Positions 24,966 to 39,701 of a DNA stretch of 64,000 nt are shown one piece after another. The position numbers were made by a program, and so were the translations under genes. Location of the stretch: contig NW_027480601.1 in NCBI RefSeq assembly GCF_051401765.1, positions 682,001-746,000 on the forward strand, written 5' to 3'. The DNA comes from Calliopsis andreniformis (lineage: Eukaryota; Arthropoda; Insecta; Hymenoptera; Andrenidae). Each line of letters opens with the position of its first letter. The first letter of the stretch is position 1. The notes under the pieces are model-generated. The model saw only the letters and a list, made by a program, of their open reading frames with translations, was not told the DNA's origin and did not search any database.

Positions 24966-27900
24966 AACCTCAATCCTCAACCCTCAGCCCTCATCCTCAA
25001 TCATCAATCCTCAATCCTCAATCCTCAATAGAATATCATCAATTCACAGTTTTCAATACTCAATACTCAACCTGCAATCTTCAAATCTCTATTCACAAAC
25101 ATCAATTCTCATCACTCAACCGTCAACACTCCGTCCCCAATCATCAATCTTCATTCCTCAATCCTCAATACTCAATCCTCAACCCTCAATCCGCAACGTT
25201 CAATCCTCAATACCATATCCTCAGTCTTCAATCCTCAATCCTCAATCCTCAATCCTCAATCCTCAATCCTCAGTCCTCAAACCTCAGTCCTGAATCCTCA
25301 ATCCTGAATCCTCAATCTTCAGCCCTGGGTCCTCAACAATCAGGTGTCAATCCTCAATCCTCAATAGAATGTCCTCAATTCACAGTTTTCAATACTCAAT
25401 ACTCAACCTGCAATCTTCAGATCTCTATCCACAAACATCAATTCTCATCACTCAACCCTCAATGCTCAGTCCCCAGTCCTCAATCTTCAATCCTCAATCC
25501 TCAATCCTCAATCCTCAATCCTCAATCTTAATCTACAATCCTCAATACTCAATCTTCAATCCTCAATCCTCAATCCTCAATCCTCAATACTCAATCCTCA
25601 ACCTTCAATCCCCAATACTCAATCTTCAAACCTCAATCCTCAATCCCCAACCCTCAATCCTCAATCCTCAATCCTCAATTGTCAATCTTCCATCCTCAAT
25701 ACTCAATCTTCAATCCTCAATCCTCAATCCTCAATCCTCAATCCTCATTCTTCAATCCTCAATACCCTATCCTCAATCTTCAATCCTCAATCCTCAATCC
25801 TCAATCCTCAATCCTCAATAGTCAATCCTCAATCTTCAACCCTCAGTGCCAAATACTCAATCTTGAATACTCAATCCTCAATCCTCAAACTTCAATCCTC
25901 AATACTCAAACTTCAATCCTCAATCCTCAGTCCTCAATCCTCAATACTCAATCTTCAATCCTCAATACTCAATCTTCAACCCTCAATCCTCAATCCTCAA
26001 TCCTCAATCCTCATTCTTCAATCCTCAACACCCAGTCCTCAATCTTCAATCCTCAATCCTCAATCCTCAATTCTCAATCCTCAATCCTCAATCCTCAGAC
26101 CTCAAACATCAATACTCAACCCTCAGTCCTCGTCCTCAATCCACAACACACAATCCTCAATCCTCAATCTTCAATCATCAATATTCAATCTTCAGTCCTC
26201 AATCCTCAATCCTCAATCCTCAATCCTCAATCCTCAATGTTCAATCCGCAATACCCAATCCTCAATCTTCAATACTCAATCCTCAATCCTTAATCCTCAA
26301 TCCTCAATCCTCAATCATCAATCCTCAATCTTCAATACTCAATCGTCAATCCTCAATCCTCAATCCTCAATACCCAACCATCAATCCTCAATTCCCAATA
26401 CTCAATAGAATATCCTGAATTCTCAGGATTCAATACTCAAACCTCAATCCTCAACCCTCAGCCCTCATCCTCCATCCTCAATCCTCAATCCTCAATCCTC
26501 AATCTTCAACCATCAATACTCAATCTTCAATCCTCAATCCTCAATCCTCAATCCTCAATCCTCCATCCTCAATATTCAACACACAACCCTCAACCATCAA
26601 TCCTCAATACTCAACCATCAATCCTCAATTCTCAATACTCAATAGAGTATCCTGAATTCTCATGGTTGAATACTCAATCCACAATTTTCAATAATCAAAT
26701 CTCAATCCTCAAACATCAATTCTCAACACTCAATCCTCAACACTCAGTCCTCTCTCTTCAATCCTCCATCCTCAATCCTCAATCCTCAATCGTCAATCCT
26801 CAACTTTCAATCCTCAACCCTCAATCCTCAGTCCTCAAACCTCAATCACGAATCCTCAATCCTGAATCCTCAATCTTCAGCCCTCAGTCCTCAACAATCA
26901 ATTGTCAATACTCAATCCTCAATAGAATATCCTCAATTCACTGTTTTCAATACTCAATCCCCATTCTTCAATCTTCAAATCTCAATCCACAAACATCAAT
27001 TCTCATCACTCAGCCCTCAACGCTCAGTCCTCAATCGTCAATCCTCAATCCCCAATCCTCAATCTTCAATCCTCAATCCTCAATCCTCAATCCTCAATAC
27101 TCAATCCTCAATCTTCAATCCTCAATACTCAATATTCAATCCTCAATCCTCAATCCTCAATCCTCAATCCTCAATCCTCAATCCTCAGTCATCAAACCTC
27201 AATCCTCAACCCTCAGTCCTCATCCTCAATCCTCAATCCTCAATCCTAAATACTCAATCTTCAATCCTCAATCCTCAATCCTCAATCCTCAATCCTCAAT
27301 CCTCAATCCTCTATCCTCAATATTCAATCCTCAATACTCAATCGTCAAGCCTCAATCCTCAATCCTCATTCTTCAATCCTCAATCCTCAATACTCAATCC
27401 TCAATCTTCGATCCTCAATACACAATATTCAATCCTCAATCCTCAATCCTCAATTCTCAATCCTCAACCCTCAGCCCTCATCCTCAATCCTCAATTCTCA
27501 ATCCTAAATCCTCAATCTTCCATCCTCAATATTCAATCTTCAATCCTCAATCCCCTGTCCTCAAACCTCAATTCTGAATCCTCAATCCTGAATCCTCAAT
27601 CTTCAGCACTCAGTCCTCAACAATCAGATGTCAATCCTCAATCCTCAATAGAATATCCTCAATTCACAGTTTTCAATACTCAATACTCAAACTGCAATCT
27701 TCAAATCTCTATTCACAAACATCAATTCTCATCACTCAACCCTCAACACTCCGTCCCCAATCCTCAAACTTCAATCCTCAATCCTCAATCCTCAACCCTC
27801 AATCCTCAATCCTCAATCTTGAATCCTCAATCCTCAATCCTCAATCCTCAATCCTCAATCCTCAATCACCAATCCTCAATCTTCAACACTCAAGTCTCAA

Positions 27901-28155
27901 TCCTCAATCCTCAATCTTCGATCATCAATCCTCAATGTTCAATACTCAATCCTCAATCCTCAATCCTCAATCCTCAATACTCAACCATCAGTCCTCAATT
28001 CTGAATACTCAATAGAATATACTGAATTCTTAGTATTCAATACTCAAACCTCAATCCTCAACCCTCAGCCCTCATCGTCCATCCTCAAACCTCAATCCTC
28101 AAACCTCAATCTTCAATCATCAATACTCAATCTTCGATTCTCAATGCTCAACAAT
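24966..28155. repeat. 3.2-kb segmental copy, version 1
   Basis: This matches 29,271-32,880: offset 4,305 up to about 25,940, then 4,725 from about 25,953 onward. Both offsets are multiples of seven. The left edge is sharp: at 24,961/29,266 the two begin to agree on CCTCAAACCTCAATCC. On the right they diverge around 28,140/32,870. It carries M2 copies near 25.03, 25.37, 26.93 and 27.65 kb. Confidence 0.85.
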
Positions 28156-28481
28156 CAATCCTCAATCCTCAATACTCAATAGAATATCCTGAATTCTCAT
28201 GATTCAATACTCAATCCACAATATTCAATAATCATATCTCAAACCTCAAACATCAATTCTCAACACTCAATCCTCAACACTCGGTCCTCTGTCTTCAATC
28301 CTCCATCCTCAATCCTCTATCCTCAAGCGTCAATCCTCAATCCTCAACCCTCAACCCTCAATCCTCAGTCCTCAAACCTCAATTCCGAATCCTCTATCCT
28401 GAATGCTCAATCTTCATACCTCAGTCCGCAACAATCAATTGTCAATCCTCAATCCTCAATACAATATCCTCAATTCTCAGT

Positions 28482-29165
28482 CTTCAATCCTCAATAATCA
28501 ATCTCCAATCCTAGATCCTCAATCCTCAATCCTCAATCCTCAATCCTCATTCCTCAATCTTCAATCCTCAATACTCAATCTTCAATTCTCAATCCTCAAT
28601 CCTCAATCCTCAATCCTCAATCCTCAATCTTCAATCCTCAACCGTCAGTCCTCGTCCTCAATCCTCAACCCTCAATCCTCAATCCTGAATCTTCAATCAT
28701 CAATACTCAATCTTCAATACTCAATTCTCAACCCTCAATCCTCAATCCTCAATCTTCAATCTTCATGTCTCCTTCCACAAACATCAATTCTCATCACTCA
28801 ACCATCGACACTCAGTTCTCAATCTTCAGTCCTCAATCCTCAATACTCAATCCTCAGTCCTCAGTCCTCAATCTTCAATACTCAATCCTCATTCCTAAAA
28901 TCCTCAATCCTCAATCCTCAATCCCCAATCCTCAATCTTCAATCCTCAATCCTCAATCCTCAAGCCTCGATCCTCAATCCTCAATCTTCAATCCTGAATA
29001 CTCAATCTTCAATCCTCAATCCTCAATCCTCAATCCTCAATCCTCAATCGTCAGTCTTCAATCCTCAATACTCAATCATCAATCCTCAATCCTCAATCCT
29101 CAATCCTCAATCCTCAATCCTCATTCTTCAATCCTCAATACCCAATCCTCAATCTTCAATCCTCA
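28482..29165. repeat. E block, copy 2 of 3
   Basis: Lies between the two versions of the 3.2-kb segment. It reads CATGTCTCCTTCCACAAAC and carries the 8-bp CTAAAATC unit near 28,895. The same CTCCTTCC spelling is in copy 3, so copies 2 and 3 are closer to each other than to copy 1. Confidence 0.75.
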
Positions 29166-29270
29166 ATACTCAATCTTCAATCCTCAGTCCTCAAACCTTA
29201 ATTCTGAATTCTCAATCCTGAATCCTCAATTCTCAATTCTCAATTCTCATTCCTCAGTCCTCAGTCCTCA

Positions 29271-32200
29271 AACCTCAATCCTCAACCCTCAGCCCTCATC
29301 CTCAATCATCAATCCTCAATCCTCAATCCTCAATAGAATATCATCAATTCACAGTTTTCAATACTCAATACTCAACCTGCAATCTTCAAATCTCTATTCA
29401 CAAACATCAATTCTCATCACTCAACCGTCAACACTCCGTCCCCAATCATCAATCTTCATTCCTCAATCCTCAATACTCAATCCTCAACCCTCAATCCGCA
29501 ACGTTCAATCCTCAATACCCTATCCTCAGTCTTCAATCCTCAATCCTCAATCCTCAATCCTCAATCCTCAATCCTCAGTCCTCAAACCTCAGTCCTGAAT
29601 CCTCAATCCTGAATCCTCAATCTTCAGCCCTGGGTCCTCAACAATCAGGTGTCGATCCTCAATCCTCAATAGAATGTCCTCAATTCACAGTTTTCAATAC
29701 TCAATACTCAACCTGCAATCTTCAGATCTCTATCCACAAACATCAATTCTCATCACTCAACCCTCAATGCTCAGTCCCCAGTCCTCAATCTTCAATCCTC
29801 AACCCTCAATCCTCAATCCTCAATCCTCAATCTTAATCTACAATCCTCAATACTCAATCTTCAATCCTCAATCCTCAATCCTCAATCCTCAATACTCAAT
29901 CCTCAACCTTCAATCCCCAATACTCAATCTTCAAACCTCAATCCTCAATCCCCAACCCTCAATCCTCAATCCTCAATCCTCAATTGTCAATCTTCCATCC
30001 TCAATACTCAATCTTCAATCCTCAATCCTCAATCCTCAATCCTCAATCCTCATTCTTCAATCCTCAATACCCTATCCTCAATCTTCAATCCTCAATCCTC
30101 AATCCTCAATCCTCAATCCTCAATAGTCAATCCTCAATCTTCAACCCTCAGTGCCAAATACTCAATCTTGAATACTCAATCCTCAATCCTCAAACTTCAA
30201 TCCTCAATACTCAAACTTCAATCCTCAATCCTCAGTCCTCAATCCTCAATCCTCATTCTTCAATCCTCAATACCCAATCCTCAATCTTCAGTCCTCAATC
30301 CTCAATCCTCAATTCTCAATCCACAATCCTCAATCATCAATCCTCAATCCTCAAACCTCAATCCTGAATCCTCAATCCTGAATCCTCAATCTTCAGCCCT
30401 CAGTCCTCAACAATCAGCTGTCAATCCTCAATCCTCAATAGAATATCATCAATTCAAAGCTTTCAATACTCAATACTCAATCTGCAATCTTCAAATCTCT
30501 ATCCACAATCATCTATTCTCATCACTCAACCCTCAACGCTCAGTCCCCAATCCTCAATCTTCAATCCTCAATCCTCAATCCTCAATCCTCAATCCTCAAT
30601 CTTCAATCCTCAATACTCAATCTTCAATCCTCAATCCTCAACACTCAATCCTCAATCCTCAATCCTCAATCCTCAATCTTCAATCCTCAATACTCAATCT
30701 TCAACCCTCAATCCTCAATCCTCAATCCTCAATCCTCATTCTTCAATCCTCAACACCCAGTCCTCAATCTTCAATCCTCAATCCTCAATCCTCAATTCTC
30801 AATCCTCAATCCTCAATCCTCAGACCTCAAACATCAATACTCAACCCTCAGTCCTCGTCCTCAATCCACAACACACAATCCTCAATCCTCAATCTTCAAT
30901 CATCAATATTCAATCTTCAGTCCTCAATCCTCAATCCTCAATCCTCAATCCTCAATCCTCAATGTTCAATCCGCAATACCCAATCCTCAATCTTCAATAC
31001 TCAATCCTCAATCCTTAATCCTGAATCCTCAATCCTCAATCATCAATCCTCAATCTTCAATACTCAATCGTCAATCCTGAATCCTCAATCCTCAATACCC
31101 AACCATCAATCCTCAATTCCCAATACTCAATAGAATATCCTGAATTCTCAGGATTCAATACTCAAACCTCAATCCTCAACCCTCAGCCCTCATCCTCCAT
31201 CCTCAATCCTCAATCCTCAATCCTCAATCTTCAACCATCAATACTCAATCTTCAATCCTCAATCCTCAATCCTCAATCCTCAATCCTCCATCCTCAATAT
31301 TCAACACACAACCCTCAACCATCAATCCTCAATACTCAACCATCAATTCTCAATTCTCAATACTCAATAGAGTATCCTGAATTCTCATGGTTCAATACTC
31401 AATCCACAATTTTCAATAATCAAATCTCAATCCTCAAACATCAATTCTCAACACTCAATCCTCAACACTCAGTCCTCTCTCTTCAATCCTCCATCCTCAA
31501 TCCTCAATCCTCAATCGTCAATCCTCAACTTTCAATCCTCAACCCTCAATCCTCAGTCCTCAAACCTCAATCACGAATCCTCAATCCTGAATCCTCAATC
31601 TTCAGCCCTCAGTCCTCAACAATCAATTGTCAATACTCAATCCTCAATAGAATATCCTCAATTCACTGTTTTCAATACTCAATCCCCATTCTTCAATCTT
31701 CAAATCTCAATCCACAAACATCAATTCTCATCACTCAGCCCTCAACGCTCAGTCCTCAATCGTCAATCCTCAATCCCCAATCCTCAATCTTCAATCCTCA
31801 ATCCTCAATCCTCAATCCTCAATACTCAATCCTCAATCTTCAATCCTCAATACTCAATATTCAATCCTCAATCCTCAATCCTCAATCCTCAATCCTCAAT
31901 CCTCAATCCTCAGTCATCAAACCTCAATCCTCAACCCTCAGTCCTCATCCTCAATCCTCAATCCTCAATCCTAAATACTCAATCTTCAATCCTCAATCCT
32001 CAATCCTCAATCCTCAATCCTCAATCCTCAATCCTCAATCCTCAATCTTCAATCCTCAATACTCAATCGTCAAGCCTCAATCCTCAATCCTCATTCTTCA
32101 ATCCTCAATCCTCAATACTCAATCCTCAATCTTCGATCCTCAATACACAATATTCAATCCTCAATCCTCAATCCTCAATTCTCAATCCTCAACCCTCAGC

Positions 32201-32880
32201 CCTCATCCTCAATCCTCAATTCTCAATCCTAAATCCTCAATCTTCCATCCTCAATATTCAATCTTCAATTCTCAATCCCCTGTCCTCAAACCTCAATTCT
32301 GAATCCTCAATCCTGAATCCTCAATCTTCAGCACTCAGTCCTCAACAATCAGATGTCAATCCTCAATCCTCAATAGAATATCCTCAATTCACAGTTTTCA
32401 ATACTCAATACTCAAACTGCAATCTTCAAATCTCTATTCACAAACATCAATTCTCGTCACTCAACCCTCAACACTCCGTCCCCAATCCTCAAACTTCAAT
32501 CCTCAATCCTCAATCCTCAACCCTCAATCCTCAATCCTCAATCTTGAATCCTCAATCCTCAATCCTCAATCCTCAATCCTCAATCCTCAATCACCAATCC
32601 TCAATCTTCAACACTCAAGTCTCAATCCTCAATCCTCAATCTTCGATCATCAATCCTCAATGTTCAATACTCAATCCTCAATCCTCAATCCTCAATCCTC
32701 AATACTCAACCATCAGTCCTCAATTCTGAATACTCAATAGAATATACTGAATTCTTAGTATTCAATACTCAAACCTCAATCCTCAACCCTCAGCCCTCAT
32801 CCTCCATCCTCAATCCTCAATCCTCAAACCTCAACCTTCAATCATCAATACTCAATATTCGATCCTCAATGCTCAACCCT
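29271..32880. repeat. 3.2-kb segmental copy, version 2
   Basis: This is a second copy of 24,966-28,155, with an additional 420 bp at about 30,247-30,666. Elsewhere only scattered single-base changes were seen, for example CCATATCC against CCCTATCC near 25,214/29,519, and CATCGTCC against CATCCTCC near 28,076/32,801. Confidence 0.85.
30247..30666. repeat. 420-bp segment present in only one copy, with a rare M2 variant
   Basis: Exactly sixty heptamer lengths are present here and absent at the matching point near 25,940. The segment contains an M2 module with two unusual spellings: ATCAGCTGTC in place of ATCAGTTGTC, and ATTCAAAGCTTTC in place of ATTCACAGTTTTC. I found both together only here and at 53,354-53,405. 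Confidence 0.8.
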
Positions 32881-33899
32881 CAATCCTCAATCCTCAATCC
32901 TCAGTCATGAATACTTAATCTTCAATACTCAGTCATCAATCCTCAATCCTCAATACTCAATCATCAATCTTCAATCCTCAACCCTCAATCCTGAATCCTC
33001 AATCCGCAGTCCTCAATCTTCAATCCTCAATACACAATCTTCAATCCTCAATATTCAACACACAACCCTCAACCTTCAATCCTCAATACTCAACCATCAA
33101 TCCTCAATTCTCAATACTCAATAGAATACCCTGAAATCTCAGTTTTCAATACTCAATCCTCATTCTTCAATCTTCAAGTTTCCATCCACAAACATCAATA
33201 CTCATCACTGAATCCTCAACACTCAGTCCTCAATCTTCAATCCTCAACCCTCAATACTCAATCCTCAATCCTCAATCCTCAATCCTCAATTCTCAATCCT
33301 CAATCCTCAATCCTCAGACCTCAAACATCGATACTCAACCCTCAGTCCTCGTCCTCAATCCACAACACACAATCCTCAATCCTCAATCTTCAATCATCAA
33401 TATTCAATCTTCAGTCCTCAATCCTCAATCCTCAATCCTCAATCCTCAATCCTCAATCCTCAATGTTCAATTCGCAATACCCAATCCTCAATCTTCAATA
33501 CCCAATCCTCAATCCTTAATCCTTAATCCTCAATCCTCAATCATCAATCCTCAATCTTCAATACTCAATCATCAATCCTCAATCCTCAATCCTCAATACC
33601 CAACCATCAATCCTCAATTCCCAATACTCAATAGAATATCCTGAATTCTCAGGATTCAATACTCAAACCTCAATCCTCAACCCTCAGCCCTCATCCTCCA
33701 TGCTCAATCCTCAATCCTCAATCCTCACCCTTCAACCCTCAACACTCAATCTTCAATCCTCAATCCTCAATCCTCAATCCTCAATCCTCAATCTTCAATC
33801 CTCAATCCTCAATCCTCAATCCTCAATCCTCAATCCTCAATCCTAAATCCTCAATCTTCCATCCTCAATCCTCAATCCTCAATCCTCAATCCTCAATCC

Positions 33900-35940
33900 T
33901 CAATCCTCAATCCTCAATCTTCAATCCTCAATACTCAATCGTCAAGCCTCAATCCTCAATCCTCATTCTTCAATCCTCAATCCTCAATACTCAATCCTCA
34001 ATCTTCGATCCTCAATACTCAATATTCAATCCTCAATCCTCAATCCTCAATTCTCAATCCTCAATCCTCAGTCCTCAGTCCTCAAACCTCAGTCCTTAAC
34101 CCTCAGCCCTCATCCTCGATCCTCAATCCTCAATCCTCAATCCTCATTCTTCAATCCTGAATACCCAATCCTCAATCTTCATTCCTCAATCCTCAATCCT
34201 CAATTCTCAATCCTCAATCCTCAGTCCTCAGTCCTCAAACCACAATCCTCAACCCTCAGCCCTCATCCTCAATCCTCAATCCTCAACCCTCAGTCCTCCG
34301 TCCTCAAACCTCAATCCTCAGCCCTCAGACCTCATCCTCGATCCTCAATCCTCAATCCTCAATCCTCAATATTCAATCCTCAATACTCAATCTTCAATCC
34401 TCAATCCTCAGTCCTCAAACCTCAATTCTGAATCCTGAATACTAAACCTTCAATCCTCAATCCTCAGTCCTGAATACTCTACCATCAATTTTCAATCCTC
34501 AATCCCCAATGCTCAATCCTCAATCCTCATTCTTCAATCCTCAATACCCAATCCTCAATCTTCAATCCTCTATCCTCAATGCTCAATTCTCAATCCTCAA
34601 TCCTCAGACCTCAATCTTCAATCTTCAATACTCGATCTTCAACCCTCAATCCTCAATCCTCAGTCATCAATCCTCAATCCTGAATCCTCAATCTTCAATC
34701 CTCAATAATCAATCTCCAATACTAGATCCTCAATCCCCAATCCTCAATCCTTAATCCTCAATCTTGAATTCTCAATCCCCAGTCCTCAATCTTCAATCCT
34801 CGATGCTCAATCCTCAATCCTCGATCCTCAGTCCTCAATCCTCAATCCTCAATCCTCAAACCTCAAACCTCAACCGTCAGTCCTCGTCCTCAAATCTCAA
34901 CCCTCAATCCTCCATCCTCAATCTTCAATCATCAATACTCAATCTTCAATCCTCAATCCTCAATCCTCAATCCTCAATCCTCAATCCTCAATCCTCAATA
35001 TTCAACGCACAACCCTCAACCATCAATCCACAATACTCAACCATCAATCCTCAGTTCTCAATACTCAATAGAATATCCTGAACACTCATGGTTCAATACT
35101 CAATCCGCAATATTCAATAATCAAATCTCAATCCCCAAACATCAATTCTCAATACTCAATCCTCAACACTCAGTTCTCTCTCTTCAATCCTCAATCCTCA
35201 ATCCTCAATCTTCAATCGTCAACACTCAATCTTCAATCCTCAATCCTCAATTCTCAATCCTCAATGCTCAATGCTCAATCCTCAATCCTCAATCCTCAAT
35301 CCTCAATAATCAGTCCTCAATCTTCAGTCCTCAATACCCAATCCTCAGTCTTCGATCCTCAATCCTCAATCCTCAATCCTCAATCCTCAGTCCTCAAACC
35401 TCAATCCTCATCCTCAATTCTCAATTCTCTATCCTCACTCCTCAATCCTCAATCTCAATCCTCAATAATCAATCTCCTATCCTAGATCCTCAATCCACAA
35501 TACTCTATCCTTAATCCTCTATATTCAATCCTCTATCCCCAGTCCACAATCTTCAATCCCCAAAGCTCAATAATCAATCCTCAATCCTCAGTCCTCAATC
35601 CCCAATCCTCAGTCCTCAATTCTCAATCCTCAATACTCAAACCTCAACCCTCAACCGTCAGTCCTCGTCCTCAATCCTCAACCCCCAATCCTCAATCCTC
35701 AATCTTCAGTCATCAATACACAATCTTCAATCCTCAATCCTCAATCCTCAATACTCAATCCTCAATCCTCAATATTCAATACACAACCCTCAAACATCAA
35801 TACTCAATACTCAATCATCAATCCTCAATTCTCAATAGAATATCCTGAATTCTCAGCCTTCAATACTCAATCCTCAATCTTCAATCTTCAAGTCTCCATC
35901 CACAAACATCAATTCTCATCACTCAACCCTCAACACTCAA
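33900..35940. repeat. 2-kb segmental copy, version 2
   Basis: Partner of 22,600-24,610. The M1 core near 35,078 reads CCTGAACACTCATGG, having lost the EcoRI site that version 1 keeps near 23,728. Confidence 0.8.
34509..34893. repeat. 385-bp block, copy 3 of 9
   Basis: Keeps TCAGTCATCAATCC and ATACTAGATCC, as copy 1 does, and CTCGATCCTCAG. Confidence 0.85.
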
Positions 35941-37216
35941 TCCTCAATCCTCAATCCTCAATCTTCAATCCTCAATCCTCAAACCTCTATCCTCAATCCT
36001 CAATCCTCAATCATCAATACTCAATCTTCAACACTCAATCCTCAATCCTCAATACTCAATCCTCAATCCTCAATCATCAGTCCTCAATCTTCAATACTCA
36101 GTCCTCAACCCTCAATCCTCAATCCTCAATCCTCAGTCATGAATACTCAATCTTCAATACTCATCCTCAATCCTCAATCCTCAATCCTCAATCCTCAATC
36201 CTCAATCCTCATTCCTCAAACATCAAACCTCAACCCTCAGTCCTCATCCTCAATTCACAATTCTCAAACCTCAATCCTCAATTCTCAATCTTCAATCCTC
36301 AATAATCAATCTCCAATCCTAGATCCTCAATCCCCAAACCTCAATCGTTAATCCTCAATCTTCAATCCTCAAACCACAGTCCTCAATCCTCTATACTCAA
36401 TCTTCAATCCTCAATCCTCAATTCTCAATCCTCAATACTCAATCCTCAATCCCCGATCCCCAATCTTCAATCCTCAATCCTCAACCCTCAATCCTCATTC
36501 CTCAATCTTCAATCCTCAATACTCAATCTTCAATTCTCAATCCGCAATCCTCAATCCTCAATCCTCAATCCTCAATCCTCAAACTTCAATCCTCAACCGT
36601 CAGTCCTCGTACTCAATCCTCAACCCTCAACCCTCAATCCTCAATCTTCAATCATCAATACTCAATCTTCAATCCTGAATTCTCAATCCTCAATCTTCAA
36701 TCCTCAATCCTCAATATTCAACACACACCCATCTACCATCAATTCTCAATACTCAACCATCAATCCGCAATTCTCAATACTCAATAGAATATCCTGAATT
36801 CTCATGATTCAATACTCAATCCACAATATTCAATAATCAAATCTCAATCCTCAAACATCAATTCTCAACACGCATTCCTCAACCCTCGGTCCTCTCTCTT
36901 CAATCCTCCATCGTCTATCCTCTATCCTCAAGTGTCAATACTCAATCCTCAATCCTCAACCCTCAATCGTCAGGCCTCATACCTCAATCCCGAATCCTCA
37001 ATCCTGAATGCTCAATCTTCATCCCACAGTCCGCAACAATCGATTGTCAATCCTCAATCCTCAATAGAGTATCCTCAATTCACAGTTTTCAATACTCAAT
37101 CCCCAATCTTCAATCTTCAAATCTCAATCCACAGACATCAATTCTCATCACTCAACCCTCAACACTCAGTCCTCAATCTTCAATCCTCAATCCTCAATCC
37201 TCAATCTTCAATCCGC

Positions 37217-39660
37217 CATACTCAACCTTCAATCCTCGATCCTCAATCATCAATCCTCAATCCTCAATCCTCAGTCATCAATCCTCAATCTTCAATTCTC
37301 AATCCTCAATCCTCAATCCTGAATCCTCAATCCTCAATCCTCATTCCTCAAACCTCAATCCTCAACCCTCAGTCCTCATACTCAATTCTCAATCCTCATT
37401 CCTCAATCCTCAATCTTCAATCCTCAATAATCAATCTCCTATCCTAGATCCTCAATCCCCAATACTCTATCATTAATCCTCAATATTCAATCCTCTATCC
37501 CCAGTCCTCAATCTTCAATCCCCAAAGCTCAATAATCAATCCTCAATACTCAGTCCTCAATCCTCAATCCTCAGTCCTCAATCCTCAATCCTCAATACTC
37601 AAACATCAATCCTCAACCGTCAGTCCTTGTCCTCAATCCTCAACCCTCAATACTCAATCCTCAATCCTCAATCTTCAATCATCAATACTCAATCTTCAAT
37701 CCTCAATCCTCAATCCTCAATCCTCAATCCTCAATCCTCAATCCTCAATATTCAATACACAACCCTCAAACACCAATCCTCAATACTCAATCATCAATCC
37801 TCAATTCTCAATACTCAATGGAATATCCTGAATTCTCAGTTTTCAATACTCAATCCTCAATCTTCAATCATCAAGTCTCCATCCACAAACATTAATTCTC
37901 ATCACTCAACCCTCAACACTCAATTCTCAATCCTCAATCCTCAATCTTGAATCCTCAATCCTCAATCCTCAATCCTCAATCACCAATCCTCAATCTTCAA
38001 CACTCAAGCCTCAATCCTCAATCCTCAATCCTCAATCCTCAATCTTCAGTCATCAATCCTCAATCTTCAATACTCAATCCTCAATCCTCAATCCTCAATC
38101 CTCAATACTCAACCATCAGTCCTCAATTCTGAATACTCAATAGAATATACTGAATTCTTAGTATTCAATACTCAAAGCTCAATCCTCAACCCTCAGCCTT
38201 CATCCTCCATCCTCAATCCTCAATCCTCAAACCTCAATCTTCAATCATCAATACTCAATCTTCGATCCACAATGCTCAACCCTCAATCCTCAATCCTCAA
38301 TCCTCAGCCATGAATACTTAATCTTCAATACTCAGTCCTCAATCCTCAATCCTCAATACTCAATCATCAATCTTCAATCCTCAACCCTCAATCCTGAATC
38401 CTCAATCCGCAGTCCTCAATCTTCAATCCTCAATACACAATCTTCAATCCTCAATATTCAACACACAACCCTCAACCTTCAATCCTCAATGCTCAACCAT
38501 CAATCCTCAATTCTCAATACTCAATAGAATACCCTGAAATCTCAGTTTTCAATACTCAATCCTCATTCTTCAATCTTCAAGTTTCCATCCACAAACATCA
38601 ATACTCATCACTCAATCCTCAACACTCAGTCCTCAATCTTCAATCCTCAATCCTCAATCCTCAATCCTCAATCCTCAATCCTCAGTCATGAATACTCAAT
38701 CTTCAATACTCATCCTCAATCCTCAATCCTCAATCCTCAATCCTCAATCCTCAATCCTCAATCCTCAATCCTCAATCGTCAGACTTCAATCCTCAATACT
38801 CAATATTCAATCCTGAATCCTCAACCCTCAATCCTCAATCCTCATTCTTCAATCCTGAATACCCAATCCTCAATCTTCAATCCTCAATCCTCAATCCTCA
38901 ATTCTCAATCCTCAATCCTCAGTCCTCAGTCCTCAAACCACAATCCTCAACTCTCAGCCCTCATCCTCAATCCTCAATCCTCAACCCTCAGTCCTCCGTC
39001 CTCAAACCTCAATCCTCAGCCCTCAGACCTCATCCTCGATTCTCAATCCTCAATCCTCAATCCTCAATATTCAATCCTCAATACTCAATATTCAATCCTC
39101 AATCCTCAGTCCTCAAACCTCAATTCTGAATCCTGAATACTAAACCTTCAATCCTTAATCCTCAGTCCTGAGTACTCTACCACCAATCTTCAATCCTCAA
39201 TCCCCAATGCTCAATCCTCAATCCTCATTCTTCAATCCACAATACCCAATCCTCAATCTTCAATCCTCTATCCTCAATGCTCAATTCTCAATCCTCAATC
39301 CTCAAACCTCAATCTTCAAACCTCAATACTCGATCTTCAATCCTCAATCCTCAATCCTCAGTCATCAATCCTCAATCCTCAATCCTCAATCTTCAATCCT
39401 CAATAATCAATCTCCAATACTAGATCCTCAATCCCCAATCCTCAATCCTTAATCCTCAATCTTGAATTCTCAATCCCCAGTCCTCAATCTTCAATCCTCA
39501 ATGCTCAATCCTCAATCCTCAATCCTCAGTCCTCAATCCTCAATCCTCAATCCTCAAACCTCAAACCTCAACCGTCAGTCCTCGTCCTCAAACCTCAACC
39601 CTAAATCCTCCATCCTCAATCTTCAATCATCAATACTCAATCTTCAATCCGCAATCCTCA
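37217..39660. repeat. Nested 2.2-2.5-kb duplication, first copy (unit A)
   Basis: This matches 39,702-41,915 at offsets 2,485, then 2,464 after a 21-bp difference, then 2,254 further right. The second copy lacks a total of 231 bp, including most of a segment near 37.97-38.07 kb with CAATCACCAATCC. Unit B carries the same arrangement 7,021 bp downstream. Confidence 0.8.
39207..39591. repeat. 385-bp block, copy 4 of 9
   Basis: Marked by CCACAATACCC where copies 5 and 6 read CCTCAATACCC. All right-hand copies have CTTCAAACCTCAATACTC in place of the CTTCAATCTTCAATACTC of copies 1-3. Confidence 0.85.
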
Positions 39661-39701
39661 ATCTTCAATCCTCAATCCTCAATCCTCAATCTTCAATCCT
39701 C

